From Dactylosporangium sp. AC04546 (GTDB lineage: Bacteria; Actinomycetota; Actinomycetes; Mycobacteriales; Micromonosporaceae), in contig NZ_JAHYSG010000038.1 of NCBI RefSeq assembly GCF_022095675.1, forward strand, positions 1 to 64,000: DNA of 64,000 nucleotides, given 5' to 3'. Every line of letters starts with the position of its first letter. The stretch's first letter is position 1. This document shows positions 15,922 to 24,554 of the stretch, in pieces. Made by a program: the position numbers and the translations under genes. The notes under the pieces were generated by a model that saw only the letters and a program-made list of their open reading frames with translations, searched no databases and was not told the DNA's origin.

Positions 15922-18492
15922 GTGGAGCTGTGGGAGCGGTCGGAGGCATTGGCGCTGCTCGACGAGATGCTGCGGCGCAGCGCCGACGGCGGGCGCATCG
16001 CCGTCGTGTCCGGCGAGGCCGGCCTCGGCAAGTCGGCGCTCGTGGCCGAGTTCGCGCAGCGCTGCGGCTCCCGGGCCCGGGTGCTGTGGGGCGGCTGCGA
16101 CCGGCTCGTGACCCCGCGGGCGCTGGGCCCGCTGCAGGACATCGGCCGGCACACCGGCGGCCTCCTCGCGGCGCGGCTCGGCGCCGGTGCCCCGCAGGGA
16201 GACGTGTTCGCTGCATTCTTGGACACACTGTCGGGTCCGCGACAGCTGCCCCGGCCCGTTGTCGTGGTCGAGGACGTGCACTGGGCCGACGAGGCCACGC
16301 TGGACTGGCTGACGTACCTCGGCCGGCGCATCGCCCGCATCCCCGCCCTGCTGGTGCTCACCCACCGCGACGACGAGCTCGGCCCCGGCCATCCGCTGCG
16401 GGCCGCCCTCGCCACCCTGCCCAGCGCGATCGTCGAACGGATCGCGCTCACGCCGCTGTCCGAGGCGACGGTCGGCGAGCAGGCCGCGGGCGCCGGCCGC
16501 GACGCGGCCGCCGTGTACCGGCTCACCGGCGGCAACCCGCTGCTGGTCACCGAGCTGATCAAGGGCCTCCGGGGCGACTCGATCCCGGCCGCCGTGCAGG
16601 ACCTCATCCTCGGCCGGATGCGCGACCTGCCGCCGGCGGCGCGGGAGCTGGCCCAGCTCGTCGCGGTCGTGCCGACCCGGGCCGACGCGGCCCTCGTCGC
16701 CGGCGCGCTCGACGAGGTCGACGCGGCGATCGCCGCCGGGGTGCTGGTGGCGTCCGGCGACGGTGTGGCATACCGGCACGAACTGCTCCGCGAGGCCGTC
16801 GAGGACACGCTGTCACCGGCCCGCCGCACCGCCCTGCACCGGCGGGTCCTCGCCGCGCTGGCCCGCACGGCCGGCGTCGACCCGGGCCGGCTGGTCCACC
16901 ACGCACGGCTGGCCGGCGACGCCGACGCGGTGCTGCGGCACGGGCAGGTCGCCGGGGCCGGCGCCGCCCGGCAGGGCGCGCACCGCGAGGCCGTCGCCCA
17001 CTACGGCGCCGCGGCGGCCCACGCCGACCGGCTCGGCCCGGCCGAGCGCGCCACCCTGCTGGAGGAGTATGCCGGCCAGGCGTACCTCGCCGGCGCGCAC
17101 GACGAGGGCCTGCGCGCCCGGCAGGCGGCGCTCGCCCTGCGTGAGGAGCTCGGCGCGGTCGAGCCGGTCGGCGAGAACCTGCGCTGGATCTCCCGCCTGG
17201 CCTGGTGGACCGGCGACGTCGGGCTGGCCGAGCGGACCGCGCTGCGGGCGGTCACCCTCGGCGACGATCATCAGCTCGCCGTCGCCTACGCGAACCTGTC
17301 CCACCTCTACACGCTGTCCTACCGGCTGCGCGACGCGGTCGAGTGGGGCACGCGGGCCCACGCCCTCGCCGAGCGCCTCGGCGACCTCGACACGGCGCTG
17401 CAGGCACTGACGAACGTCAACGTCGCCCGGCTCACGGACGGCCTGCCCGCCGCACGGGAAGCCCTGGAGGAGGCGTTCGCGACGGCCGACGCGAACGGGT
17501 TGCCGGTCCACGCGTCCCGGGCCCTGGGCAACATCGCCGGCATCCTCGCCGACGAGGTCGCCGAGTACGACGCGGCGGCCGAGGTCGTCGACCGGGCCCA
17601 CGCCTACATCGCCGCGCACGACCTCGACGCCTATGAGCTGTTCACCCTCGGCATCCGCAGCCGCATCCGGCTCGAACGCGGCGACTGGGACGGCGCCCTC
17701 GCCGACGCCGACGAGACGATCGCCCGCAGCGGCGGCCACGGCGTCAACGCGGTGCTGCCCCTGGCCATGAAGGGCCGCATCCTGGCCGCGCGCGGCCACC
17801 CCGACGCACTGTCCACACTGGACGACGCCGCCCGCGAGGCCGACCGGGTCGGGTACGTGCAGTTCGTCGCCCCCGTCGCCGACGGGCGCGCGGAGTACTT
17901 CCTCTGGAACGGCGACCCCACCCGCAGCCGTGCCGAGGCGATGCGCGGCCTGGAGCTGGCCGCCGCGGTCGAGGGCCAGCCGTTCGTGACGGGCCGGTTG
18001 GCGCTGCGGTACCGCAACGGCGGCGGAACCGGTGACCTGCCGGACGCGGTCGCCGCGCCCTACCGCTGGATGATCGACGGCGACTGGCGCGCCGCCGCCG
18101 CGGAATGGCAGCGCCGCGGCGCCCACCTGCTGGAGACCGAGGCCCTCGCCGGCGGCTCCCCGGAGGCCGCGCTTGTGGCCCTGCGCCGCTACGACGAGCT
18201 CGGCGCCGTGCGGATCGCCGAGCACCTGCGGGCCGACCTGCGCCGCCGCGGCGTGACCCGGGTGCCGCGCGGCCCGCGCCCGGCGACGGCCGCGCACGCC
18301 GCCGGGCTGACCCCGCGCCAGGCCGACGTCCTCGGCCTGCTCGTCGAGGGCCTGTCCAACGCCGAGATCGCCGAAAGGCTCACGCTGTCGGCCAAGACCG
18401 TCGACCACCACATCTCGGCCGTCCTGGCCAAGCTCGGCGTGTCCAGCCGCGCCCAGGCCGTCGCGGCCGCCCGGCGGCACGGCCTGAGCTAG
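15922..18492 (+). CDS. LAL-family LuxR transcriptional regulator
   Basis: An 856-residue regulator with the LAL (MalT-like large ATP-binding) layout. The N-terminal ATPase has Walker A SGEAGLGKSAL (about 30-40) and Walker B VVVVEDVHWADEA (about 112-124). A long helical TPR-like sensor region covers about 300-780. The C-terminal LuxR HTH spans about 795-850 (LTPRQADVLGLLVEGLSNAE). Such proteins are activated by ligand and ATP. The start is the GTG of MELWERSE. It is divergent from the ion channel gene and is followed 48 bp later by the CMD-family gene, the most obvious target. Confidence 0.9.
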   Translation: MELWERSEALALLDEMLRRSADGGRIAVVSGEAGLGKSALVAEFAQRCGSRARVLWGGCDRLVTPRALGPLQDIGRHTGGLLAARLGAGAPQGDVFAAFLDTLSGPRQLPRPVVVVEDVHWADEATLDWLTYLGRRIARIPALLVLTHRDDELGPGHPLRAALATLPSAIVERIALTPLSEATVGEQAAGAGRDAAAVYRLTGGNPLLVTELIKGLRGDSIPAAVQDLILGRMRDLPPAARELAQLVAVVPTRADAALVAGALDEVDAAIAAGVLVASGDGVAYRHELLREAVEDTLSPARRTALHRRVLAALARTAGVDPGRLVHHARLAGDADAVLRHGQVAGAGAARQGAHREAVAHYGAAAAHADRLGPAERATLLEEYAGQAYLAGAHDEGLRARQAALALREELGAVEPVGENLRWISRLAWWTGDVGLAERTALRAVTLGDDHQLAVAYANLSHLYTLSYRLRDAVEWGTRAHALAERLGDLDTALQALTNVNVARLTDGLPAAREALEEAFATADANGLPVHASRALGNIAGILADEVAEYDAAAEVVDRAHAYIAAHDLDAYELFTLGIRSRIRLERGDWDGALADADETIARSGGHGVNAVLPLAMKGRILAARGHPDALSTLDDAAREADRVGYVQFVAPVADGRAEYFLWNGDPTRSRAEAMRGLELAAAVEGQPFVTGRLALRYRNGGGTGDLPDAVAAPYRWMIDGDWRAAAAEWQRRGAHLLETEALAGGSPEAALVALRRYDELGAVRIAEHLRADLRRRGVTRVPRGPRPATAAHAAGLTPRQADVLGLLVEGLSNAEIAERLTLSAKTVDHHISAVLAKLGVSSRAQAVAAARRHGLS

Positions 18493-18540
18493 GGACTTCT
18501 CCCCATCCTTTTGTCGTACCGCGCGACTACCGTTCCAGTC

Positions 18541-19110
18541 ATGACCTACCTCGAGACGCCCGACGAGTCGCCCCTCTACCAGCCAGAGATCGACCGCTTC
18601 GGCTACGTGCCCAACTACACCCGCGTCTTCGCGCTGCGCCCGGAGGTGTATGGCGCCTGGGCCGGCCTGGGCCGGTCCGTCAAGAGCGGCATGGACCTGC
18701 GCCGCTTCGAGCTGGCCACCCTCGCCGCGGCCCGCACGCTGCGCTCCAGCTACTGCGCCCTCGCGCACGGCAGCGTGCTGCTGCAGCAGTTCTTCGACGC
18801 CGACACGCTGCGCCGCATCGCCGTCGACCATCACGACGCCGGCCTCGACCCGGCCGACGTGGCGGTGATGGACTTCGCGGAGAAGGTCGCCGGCGACCCG
18901 ACGGCGATCACCGCCTCCGACGTCGACGTGTTGCGCCGCCACGGCCTGACCGACACCGACATCCTCGACGTGGCCCTGGCCGCGGCGCTGCGGTGCTTCT
19001 TCAGCACCGTGCTCGACGCGGTCGGCACCGAGCCCGACGCCGCCTACCGCTCCTCCCTGTCCGTTCCGCTGCTGACCGCCCTCACGGTCGGCCGCGCGGT
19101 CGAGGCGTAG
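18541..19110 (+). CDS. Carboxymuconolactone decarboxylase (AhpD-like) family protein
   Basis: A 189-residue alpha-helical protein of the CMD/AhpD superfamily. The motif RRFELATLAAARTLRSSYCALAHG supplies a conserved Glu57, Cys72 and His76, the E-C-x3-H active-site pattern of peroxidase-related members; the second Cys of true AhpD (CxxC) is absent. It probably acts on peroxides or small reactive compounds, substrate unknown. ATG 18541 is used because the frame upstream includes the end of the LAL gene. It is likely controlled by or co-transcribed with the LAL regulator. Confidence 0.8.
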   Translation: MTYLETPDESPLYQPEIDRFGYVPNYTRVFALRPEVYGAWAGLGRSVKSGMDLRRFELATLAAARTLRSSYCALAHGSVLLQQFFDADTLRRIAVDHHDAGLDPADVAVMDFAEKVAGDPTAITASDVDVLRRHGLTDTDILDVALAAALRCFFSTVLDAVGTEPDAAYRSSLSVPLLTALTVGRAVEA

Positions 19111-19195
19111 GCGCGCCACCCGGCTGCCCCCTGAAGGGTGCTACCGTCCGCGTCGCCGCATCGACGATCATGCGGCGCCACACGAGGGGAGCACC

Positions 19196-19666
19196 ATGTC
19201 CGTCCCTACCGCTCACGCGTTCGGTTCCGCGCTGCGGCCCCCGGCCGAGGGTGAGTGCCAGTACTGCGGGTCGCACCCGGCCGTCCGCACCACCTTCCAG
19301 TCGCTGACCAGCATCGCGATCATCTACATCATCACGACGTTCCGCGGCTGGATGTGCCGGTCGTGCGGCCTGGCCACGTACCGGGCCCGCACCAACCGCA
19401 CCCTGGCGGCCGGCTGGTGGGGCATCGGCGCCATCGGCGTGCCGATCCTGCTGCTCATCGACCGTCTCCGCCTGCGCAAGGTGCTCCGCCTGGCCCCGCC
19501 CGCGCCGACCCAGGGCGTCGCGGCCCAGCTGCCGGCCCCGATGGACCCGGGCCCGCCGGTCCTGCGCCGCCCGGGCGCCATCGTCGCGGGCGTCGTCCTG
19601 GCCGGCTGGCTGCTGCTCATCGCCCTGATCGTCTGGGCGGAGATGACCACCCCGTCATTCGAGTAG
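19196..19666 (+). CDS. Zinc-ribbon membrane protein, function unknown
   Basis: 156 residues. Two CxxC knuckles (Cys21/Cys24 in ECQYCG and Cys54/Cys57 in MCRSCG) form a probable zinc ribbon, with a hydrophobic stretch between them (about 38-49). Two further membrane segments follow at about 70-90 and 128-148. Similar small proteins are common in actinomycetes without assigned function. The ATG follows GAGGGGAGCACC, a strong ribosome site. It converges with the nucleoside hydrolase gene, overlapping it by 12 bp. Confidence 0.75.
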   Translation: MSVPTAHAFGSALRPPAEGECQYCGSHPAVRTTFQSLTSIAIIYIITTFRGWMCRSCGLATYRARTNRTLAAGWWGIGAIGVPILLLIDRLRLRKVLRLAPPAPTQGVAAQLPAPMDPGPPVLRRPGAIVAGVVLAGWLLLIALIVWAEMTTPSFE

Positions 19667-20530
19667 CGTCGTCAGGAAGCGCTCCCGGTCGTAGCCGGTG
19701 ATGATCCACGTGCCCGAGCCGGGCTGTGGCCGGGAGCCCCACTCGCCGCGCTCGCGGTAGAGCTCCACCTCGGCCCAGGTGCCGATGGCCGGGTCGATCG
19801 CGCAGCAGGCCGCGAGCGGGTCGTGGAACATCTTCCCGCCGGGGCGCCCCCGCAGGTACACCTCCATCAAACGGTGGATCATGCGGGTGGAGTCGCGGTG
19901 GGCCTGCTCGGCGAACCGCGCGTGCACGGCCGCGTCGTACACGACACCATGGCAGACGTTCTTCGACACGAACCGGCGGTGGCCGATGCCGTCGTGGGCG
20001 AGCACGGCGAACACGGCCCTCGGGTCGCCGTTGAGGTTGTAGCTGGGGCAGGTGACCCGCCCGCGGAACTTCTCCAGCTGCCGCTCGGCGGGCACGACGC
20101 CTTCCCCGGCGAAGCCGCCCTGGACGACCAGCCTGCCGACCGTGAGACGGCCGCTCGCGATGGCGCGCCTGACGTTCGTCAGCGGCCCGCCGCAGACGAG
20201 CGTGGTGTCGCTGCCGGAGAGCTCGCCGAGCAGCTCCGCGGCGTCCTCGGCGTCCCGCGAGGGCGCGACGTCGCCGAGCGCCCGGTAGTGCCACAGCGAC
20301 ACGACGTCCCTGGCGTGGTCGAGGTTCCCGGCCCCGACCCGCACGTCGTCCCGCCCGACCAGCCGCAGCGCATGCCGCACGACCCCGACCTGCGCGGCAC
20401 TGCCGGGCACGACGGTGACACCGGTGAGCCGCACGCGGGGGTGCCCGGCGAGCAGCAGCAGCGTGAGAAGGTCGTCGGGGTCCCCGGTCTCCATGTCGAA
20501 CACCACGTCAAGCACGCCCGATGACACCAC
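19655..20530 (-). CDS. Inosine-uridine preferring nucleoside hydrolase family protein
   Basis: A 291-residue nucleoside hydrolase fold. The N-terminal calcium-binding motif appears as VVFDMETGDPDDLLTLLLL, a variant of the DxDxGxDD signature in which the second Asp is Glu. Further family blocks are TLVCGGPLTNV and a late MFHDPLAACCAIDP with the conserved HDPLA. These enzymes cleave the N-glycosidic bond of nucleosides. The start is chosen at GTG-GTG (20530/20527) after GGGGGAGATCTCGGAG; upstream codons are low-complexity. The gene is 43 bp downstream of the pentapeptide-repeat gene and probably in one operon with it. Confidence 0.82.
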   Translation of the reverse strand: MVSSGVLDVVFDMETGDPDDLLTLLLLAGHPRVRLTGVTVVPGSAAQVGVVRHALRLVGRDDVRVGAGNLDHARDVVSLWHYRALGDVAPSRDAEDAAELLGELSGSDTTLVCGGPLTNVRRAIASGRLTVGRLVVQGGFAGEGVVPAERQLEKFRGRVTCPSYNLNGDPRAVFAVLAHDGIGHRRFVSKNVCHGVVYDAAVHARFAEQAHRDSTRMIHRLMEVYLRGRPGGKMFHDPLAACCAIDPAIGTWAEVELYRERGEWGSRPQPGSGTWIITGYDRERFLTTLLE

Positions 20531-20573
20531 CTCCGAGATCTCCCCCGCCACCGCTTTGCGGCCGGGCACACGC

Positions 20574-21842
20574 TCAGGTGACCGCGCCGAGGAAGACGGC
20601 GTGGTCTGGCGGAGGAGTGCCGAAGACCGCGTCGCCGTGGAACGTGGCGTGGCCACGTGGGCCGTCCAAGGAGAACGACCTGCGCTTCATGCGGTTGCCC
20701 TCGAAGCGGGTCGTGCCGTGGAACTGGGCACCGCAGAACTCGGCGTAGTCGGCCTCGCAGCCGGTGAAGTCCGCGTCGATGAGCACGGCGCCGCTCAGGT
20801 GCACGTGTAGGCCCGGCCACTCGCGGAGGCGTTCGGTCAGGGTCGCCTGCGTCGCCCGCCGGAGCGGCAGGTCGGCCCGCACGTCTGTCACGAGCGGGGC
20901 GCGGAGCAGGGCGCACAGCGTCGTCACGATCCGCTGGCGCAGGTCGGGGCGGTCCTCGCCCAACCTCACCAGCATCGCCAGGCCCGACGGGTCAGCTTCG
21001 GTCAGGTGGCGGGCGAATGGCGGTACACCTGGATCGAACGTCACGTCGCCGCCCTCCGGAGGGGCCGTCCAGCCCAGCGGCCAACCGGATGCGCCGTCCT
21101 CGGTGTTGCCGGTCCAGTGGGCGCCGGTCAGGTCGGCCGTGGGGTGGTCGAGGTGGCAGCGGCCCGCGAAGTGCGCGCCGGCGAAGGTGGCCGCCGCGGC
21201 GAACCTGGCGTTGTAGAACCAGGCCGGGCCGGCGAAGGTCGCGTCGCCGAACGTCACGTCGCCGGTGAAGCGGGCGCCGTCGCCGCCCTCCTCCCAGTCC
21301 TGGTAGTCCTCGATGAGCACGGCGACCGGCCAGTCGGGGTCGGCCTCGTTCGGCTCGTCCCACGGTGCCGGGTCGATCTGCTCGACCGTGTCCCACGCCT
21401 CGTCGTCGTCCCACCACGTCTCGGCGCCGCGGCCGAACCACGCCATGCCGCCGAAGCGCGCGCCCGCGAAGCCGGCACGGCCGCGGAACCTGGTCCGGCC
21501 GAACGCTGCGTAACCGTCGAACCGCACGCCCACGAAGCTCGCGTCGCCGGTGAACAGTGCGCGCTGGAAGGTGGCCCCGCCGTCGAACGTGGCGTGGTCG
21601 AAGCGTGTCGTACCGTGGAAGCGGGTGTCGGCGAACGCCGCGGCGGCGAGGTGGCAGCCACTGAAGTCGGCATCGACGAGGGTCGCGCCGGAGAGATCGA
21701 CGCTGATGCCCTCCCAGCCCGCGCGGAGGCGGGCGGTGAGCAACGGCAGCGCGTCGGGGCCGGCGGCGCAGACGGCGTCGGCGGCCGACTGGCGGCGCGC
21801 CGGGTCGGCCTCGGCCTGTTCGACCAGCGTCACGAGATCCAC
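20574..21842 (-). CDS. Pentapeptide-repeat protein
   Basis: 422 residues dominated by pentapeptide repeats of the Phe-centred type (AAFADTRFHGTTRFDHATF, FDGYAAFGRTRFRGRAGF), in two blocks at about 45-140 and 195-235, with a shorter one near 360-415. A helical segment of about 30 residues precedes each block (ARRQSAADAVCAAG; DLRQRIVTTLCALLRAP), so the protein looks internally duplicated. Such right-handed quadrilateral helices act as protein scaffolds or DNA mimics; no function is assigned here. The GTG start lies about 50 bp downstream of two operator-like palindromes. Confidence 0.83.
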   Translation of the reverse strand: MDLVTLVEQAEADPARRQSAADAVCAAGPDALPLLTARLRAGWEGISVDLSGATLVDADFSGCHLAAAAFADTRFHGTTRFDHATFDGGATFQRALFTGDASFVGVRFDGYAAFGRTRFRGRAGFAGARFGGMAWFGRGAETWWDDDEAWDTVEQIDPAPWDEPNEADPDWPVAVLIEDYQDWEEGGDGARFTGDVTFGDATFAGPAWFYNARFAAAATFAGAHFAGRCHLDHPTADLTGAHWTGNTEDGASGWPLGWTAPPEGGDVTFDPGVPPFARHLTEADPSGLAMLVRLGEDRPDLRQRIVTTLCALLRAPLVTDVRADLPLRRATQATLTERLREWPGLHVHLSGAVLIDADFTGCEADYAEFCGAQFHGTTRFEGNRMKRRSFSLDGPRGHATFHGDAVFGTPPPDHAVFLGAVT

Positions 21843-21893
21843 CGCGACAGCCTAGCGCGCTTGAAGGCTTCCGAGATCAACGTTGGCGTTCAT

Positions 21894-21911
21894 CACGTTA
21901 GTGCTAACGTG
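21894..21911. promoter_or_regulatory. Perfect palindrome CACGTTAGTGCTAACGTG
   Basis: Eight-base arms with a two-base centre, 52 bp upstream of the pentapeptide-repeat gene start. Size and sequence suit a TetR- or LacI-type dimer site controlling the pentapeptide/nucleoside hydrolase operon. Confidence 0.55.
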
Positions 21912-21915
21912 CTTA

Positions 21916-21929
21916 GGAAAGCGCTTACC
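21916..21929. promoter_or_regulatory. LacI-type operator-like site GGAAAGCGCTTACC
   Basis: A near-palindrome around the central CG of AAGCGCTT, typical of LacI-family operators. It overlaps the alpha/beta hydrolase stop and lies four bases from the 21894-21911 palindrome. Confidence 0.4.
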
Positions 21930-22728
21930 CGGAGAAGAACCGGGTCAGGACGGGCACCAGCGCGGCCGGGTCGGCGACGTGGCCCTGGCCAGCGAGGACG
22001 TGACGGCGGGCGGCCGGGGCGGCGGCCGCGATCGCCTCCGCGGCCGGTTCGAACAGGCCCCCGCCGTCGCCGGTCAGCACCAGCAGCGCCCCCGTGACCG
22101 TCGCCAGGCGGGCCACCGGCGGGCGGCCGTCGCCGAGGCACGCCGCGTCGTACGCGAGCGTCGGTGCCAGCGCCTCCAGTGCCGGCCACACCGGTGCCGA
22201 CCGGGCCGCAGCGACGTCGTCGTCCTCCGACCCGGCGAGCCGCATGAACAGCTCCACGGCCGCGCCCCCTTCACCGGCGCCGAGCAGGCGGTGCAGTTCG
22301 ACCGCGTACTCGGCGAACGCAGCCACGATGGCCGGTTCGATCAGGTACGGCACCTCGTACACCGCGATCCGCCCAACCGGCAGTCCGGCCGCGGCCGCCT
22401 CGAGGGCGAGCGCCCCGCCGGACGAGGCGCCGAACACGTGGGCCGTGCCGCCGGCCGCGGTGATGACCGCCGCGAGGTCCTCGATCTCCCGCGCCACCGC
22501 GTCCCGGCCACCGACCTGTCCGCGCGCCACGGGCGGCGCAGCGTCGGTGCTGCCCGCGCGTCCTCGGCGGGCGTAGTTGAGCACCGTGAACGACTGCGCC
22601 AACGCCGGCACGAGCGGAGCGTTCTCCGATCCGTCGTCGAGGCCGCCACCCACCAGGACCACGGCCGGCCCCTCGCCGGCGCGCTCGACCGCGATCGTCG
22701 TGCCGTCGCGCGAGGTCACCGTCTCCAT
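21925..22728 (-). CDS. Alpha/beta hydrolase
   Basis: 267 residues with the alpha/beta hydrolase pattern: oxyanion segment VVLVGGGLDDGSENAPLV near residue 25, nucleophile elbow GASSGG (Ser near 102), a late Asp region (VLTGDGGGLFEP) and catalytic His in AGQGHVADPAAL near the end. It resembles small esterases or lipases found beside regulators in actinomycetes; substrate unknown. It is divergent from the nitroreductase gene with 67 bp between starts, a stretch that contains the AT-rich sequence TTTGACATGATATCGTC. Confidence 0.85.
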   Translation of the reverse strand: METVTSRDGTTIAVERAGEGPAVVLVGGGLDDGSENAPLVPALAQSFTVLNYARRGRAGSTDAAPPVARGQVGGRDAVAREIEDLAAVITAAGGTAHVFGASSGGALALEAAAAGLPVGRIAVYEVPYLIEPAIVAAFAEYAVELHRLLGAGEGGAAVELFMRLAGSEDDDVAAARSAPVWPALEALAPTLAYDAACLGDGRPPVARLATVTGALLVLTGDGGGLFEPAAEAIAAAAPAARRHVLAGQGHVADPAALVPVLTRFFSG

Positions 22729-22795
22729 CGCCGCAGTCTATGCGGCGGCGGGTTTTCCCATTTCTCCTATCTGTTTGACATGATATCGTCGCGCC

Positions 22796-23320
22796 ATGGA
22801 GACCTGGGACGCGCTGCGGGCGCGGCGCAACGTCAGGCAGTACCGGCCGGAGCCCGTCCCCGGCGAACATCTCGACCGGCTGGTCGAGGCGGCCCGGCGG
22901 GCGCCGTCGGCGTCCAACGGGCAGCGCTGGGACTTCGTCGTCGTCACCGACCGCGAGCAGCTGGCCGGACTGGCCGACGTCTGGCGCGGCGCCCGGCACA
23001 TCGCCGGAGCCGCGGCGGCGATCGCCCTCGTGCTGCCCGAGCCGGCCGACGACCGGCAGCGCCTCACCGACCGGTTCGACCTGGGGCAGGCCGCGTTCGC
23101 GATTCTGGTGGCGGCGGCCGACCTCGGCATCGGCACCGGGCACTCGTCCGTCGGGGACCAGGACCGGGCCCGCGAGCTGCTGGGCGTGCCGGCGGACCGC
23201 ACTGTGCCATACCTGATCGGCGTCGGATACCCCGCCGACCGCCCGCTGCGTCCGCTCGCCCGGCCGGACCGCCGCCCGTTCGACGAGGTCGTCCACCGCG
23301 GCCGCTGGCATGCATCATGA
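22796..23320 (+). CDS. Nitroreductase family protein
   Basis: A 174-residue FMN-dependent nitroreductase fold. The FMN phosphate-binding start RARRNVRQYRPEPVP and the APSASNGQRWDFVVV block are typical, as is the later GIGTGHSSVGD. At this length it belongs to the small NADH-dependent group that reduces quinones, nitro compounds or nitriles. The ATG is preceded by TGATATCGTCGCGCC without a clear ribosome site, so the message may be short-leadered. It overlaps the LLM oxidoreductase in ATGA, so the two flavoenzymes are co-translated. Confidence 0.87.
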   Translation: METWDALRARRNVRQYRPEPVPGEHLDRLVEAARRAPSASNGQRWDFVVVTDREQLAGLADVWRGARHIAGAAAAIALVLPEPADDRQRLTDRFDLGQAAFAILVAAADLGIGTGHSSVGDQDRARELLGVPADRTVPYLIGVGYPADRPLRPLARPDRRPFDEVVHRGRWHAS

Positions 23321-24417
23321 CCGTCACCACGCTCGCCTTCCTCACCCCGGGCAACTTCGCCGACGACGACCCCTACGCGGGGCTCGAGGCGACGCTGCGG
23401 CTGTTCGAGTTCGCCGAACGGCTCGGCTTCGACGGCGGCTGGATCCGCCAGCGCCACCTGGAGCACGGCGTGGGCTCGGCAGCCGTGTTCCTCGCCGCGG
23501 CCGGCCAGCGCACCAGCCGCCTGCAGCTCGGCACCGCGGTCATCCCGATCGGCTACGAGAGCCCCTTCCGCCTGGCCGAGGACCTGTCGCTGGCGGACGT
23601 GCTCTCCCGCGGCCGCCTGCAGGTCGGCTTCAGCGCGGGCACCCCGCCGCACGCCGAGCTCATCGGCGACCTCGTCTTCGACGGCGACTGGCGCACCTAC
23701 GACCTCTCCTACGGCCGCATCGCCCGCCTCCGCGACAACCTCCGCGGCGACTTCCTCGGCGGCCCGGACACGGTGATCCACTCCCCCGGCAACACGCAGC
23801 GCCCGCGCCTGCAGCCCTACAGCAAGGGTCTGGTGGACCGCCTCTGGTACGGCGGTGGCTCGCTCCGCTCGATCCGCTGGGCGGCCTCCGCCGGCCTGAA
23901 CCTCCTCGCCGGCAACATCGTCTCCGGCGAGACGACCGACGACTTCGTCACCGCCCAACTGGCCCACATCGAGGAATACCGCGCCCTGTCGGCGAACCCG
24001 GCCGGACCGGGCACCGAACCGCCGGCTCCGGGACGCCAGCCCGGCCGGATCGCCGTGGGCCGGGTGGTCGTGCCGCTCGACAGCGCGGACGCCGCGACCC
24101 GCCGCCGCTACGTCCGCTACGCCGAGTCCCGCCACGAGCGCACCCTCAAGCCCCACGGCGAGCGCCGCACCCTCTTCGCCCCCGACGTCATCGGCACCGC
24201 CGACGACATCGTCGAGCGCCTGCTGGCCGACGCGGCGGTCCAGGCCGTCGACGAACTGCGGCTCGAGCTGCCCTACGAGTTCGAGCCGGCCGACTACGAG
24301 CAGATCCTCCATGACGTCGCCGGTCTGGTGGCGCCGCGCCTTGGCTGGTCCCCGGCCGCGCCTGCCTCCACGGTGGCCACCATCGCGTCCACGTCGTCCG
24401 CCGCACCCGCCGTCTGA
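23317..24417 (+). CDS. LLM-class flavin-dependent oxidoreductase
   Basis: A 366-residue luciferase-like TIM barrel. The N-terminus TLAFLTPGNFADDDPYAGLE, the RLQLGTAVIPIGYESPFRLAED segment and GRLQVGFSAGTPP are family hallmarks for F420- or FMN-dependent monooxygenases. It overlaps the nitroreductase stop by 4 bp, suggesting a shared flavin supply or consecutive steps. The C-terminal 25 residues are low-complexity (Ala/Ser/Thr) and lead into a tandem-repeat intergenic region. Substrate unknown. Confidence 0.88.
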   Translation: MTVTTLAFLTPGNFADDDPYAGLEATLRLFEFAERLGFDGGWIRQRHLEHGVGSAAVFLAAAGQRTSRLQLGTAVIPIGYESPFRLAEDLSLADVLSRGRLQVGFSAGTPPHAELIGDLVFDGDWRTYDLSYGRIARLRDNLRGDFLGGPDTVIHSPGNTQRPRLQPYSKGLVDRLWYGGGSLRSIRWAASAGLNLLAGNIVSGETTDDFVTAQLAHIEEYRALSANPAGPGTEPPAPGRQPGRIAVGRVVVPLDSADAATRRRYVRYAESRHERTLKPHGERRTLFAPDVIGTADDIVERLLADAAVQAVDELRLELPYEFEPADYEQILHDVAGLVAPRLGWSPAAPASTVATIASTSSAAPAV

Positions 24418-24457
24418 CGAGCTCTCACACGGCCACCCTCCGCTCCCGTCCTGGGCC

Positions 24458-24554
24458 GGCAGGCCTCCGTTCCCGCCGCCGGCCGGCAGCCCCCGATTCC
24501 CGCCGCCGGCCGGGAGCCTCCCGTGCCCGCCGCCGGCCGGGAGCCCCGCGTCAC
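24458..24554. repeat. 27-bp tandem repeats (3.6 units)
   Basis: Units at 24458-24484, 24485-24511 and 24512-24538, plus a partial unit to 24554 running into the next gene's 3' end. Each full unit ends CCCGCCGCCGGCC; the first half varies. The unit length is a multiple of three. It lies between converging genes. Confidence 0.8.

Noticed and set aside
24458..24554. Possible CRISPR array
   Set aside because: Units are contiguous 27-mers without unique spacers and there are no cas genes.
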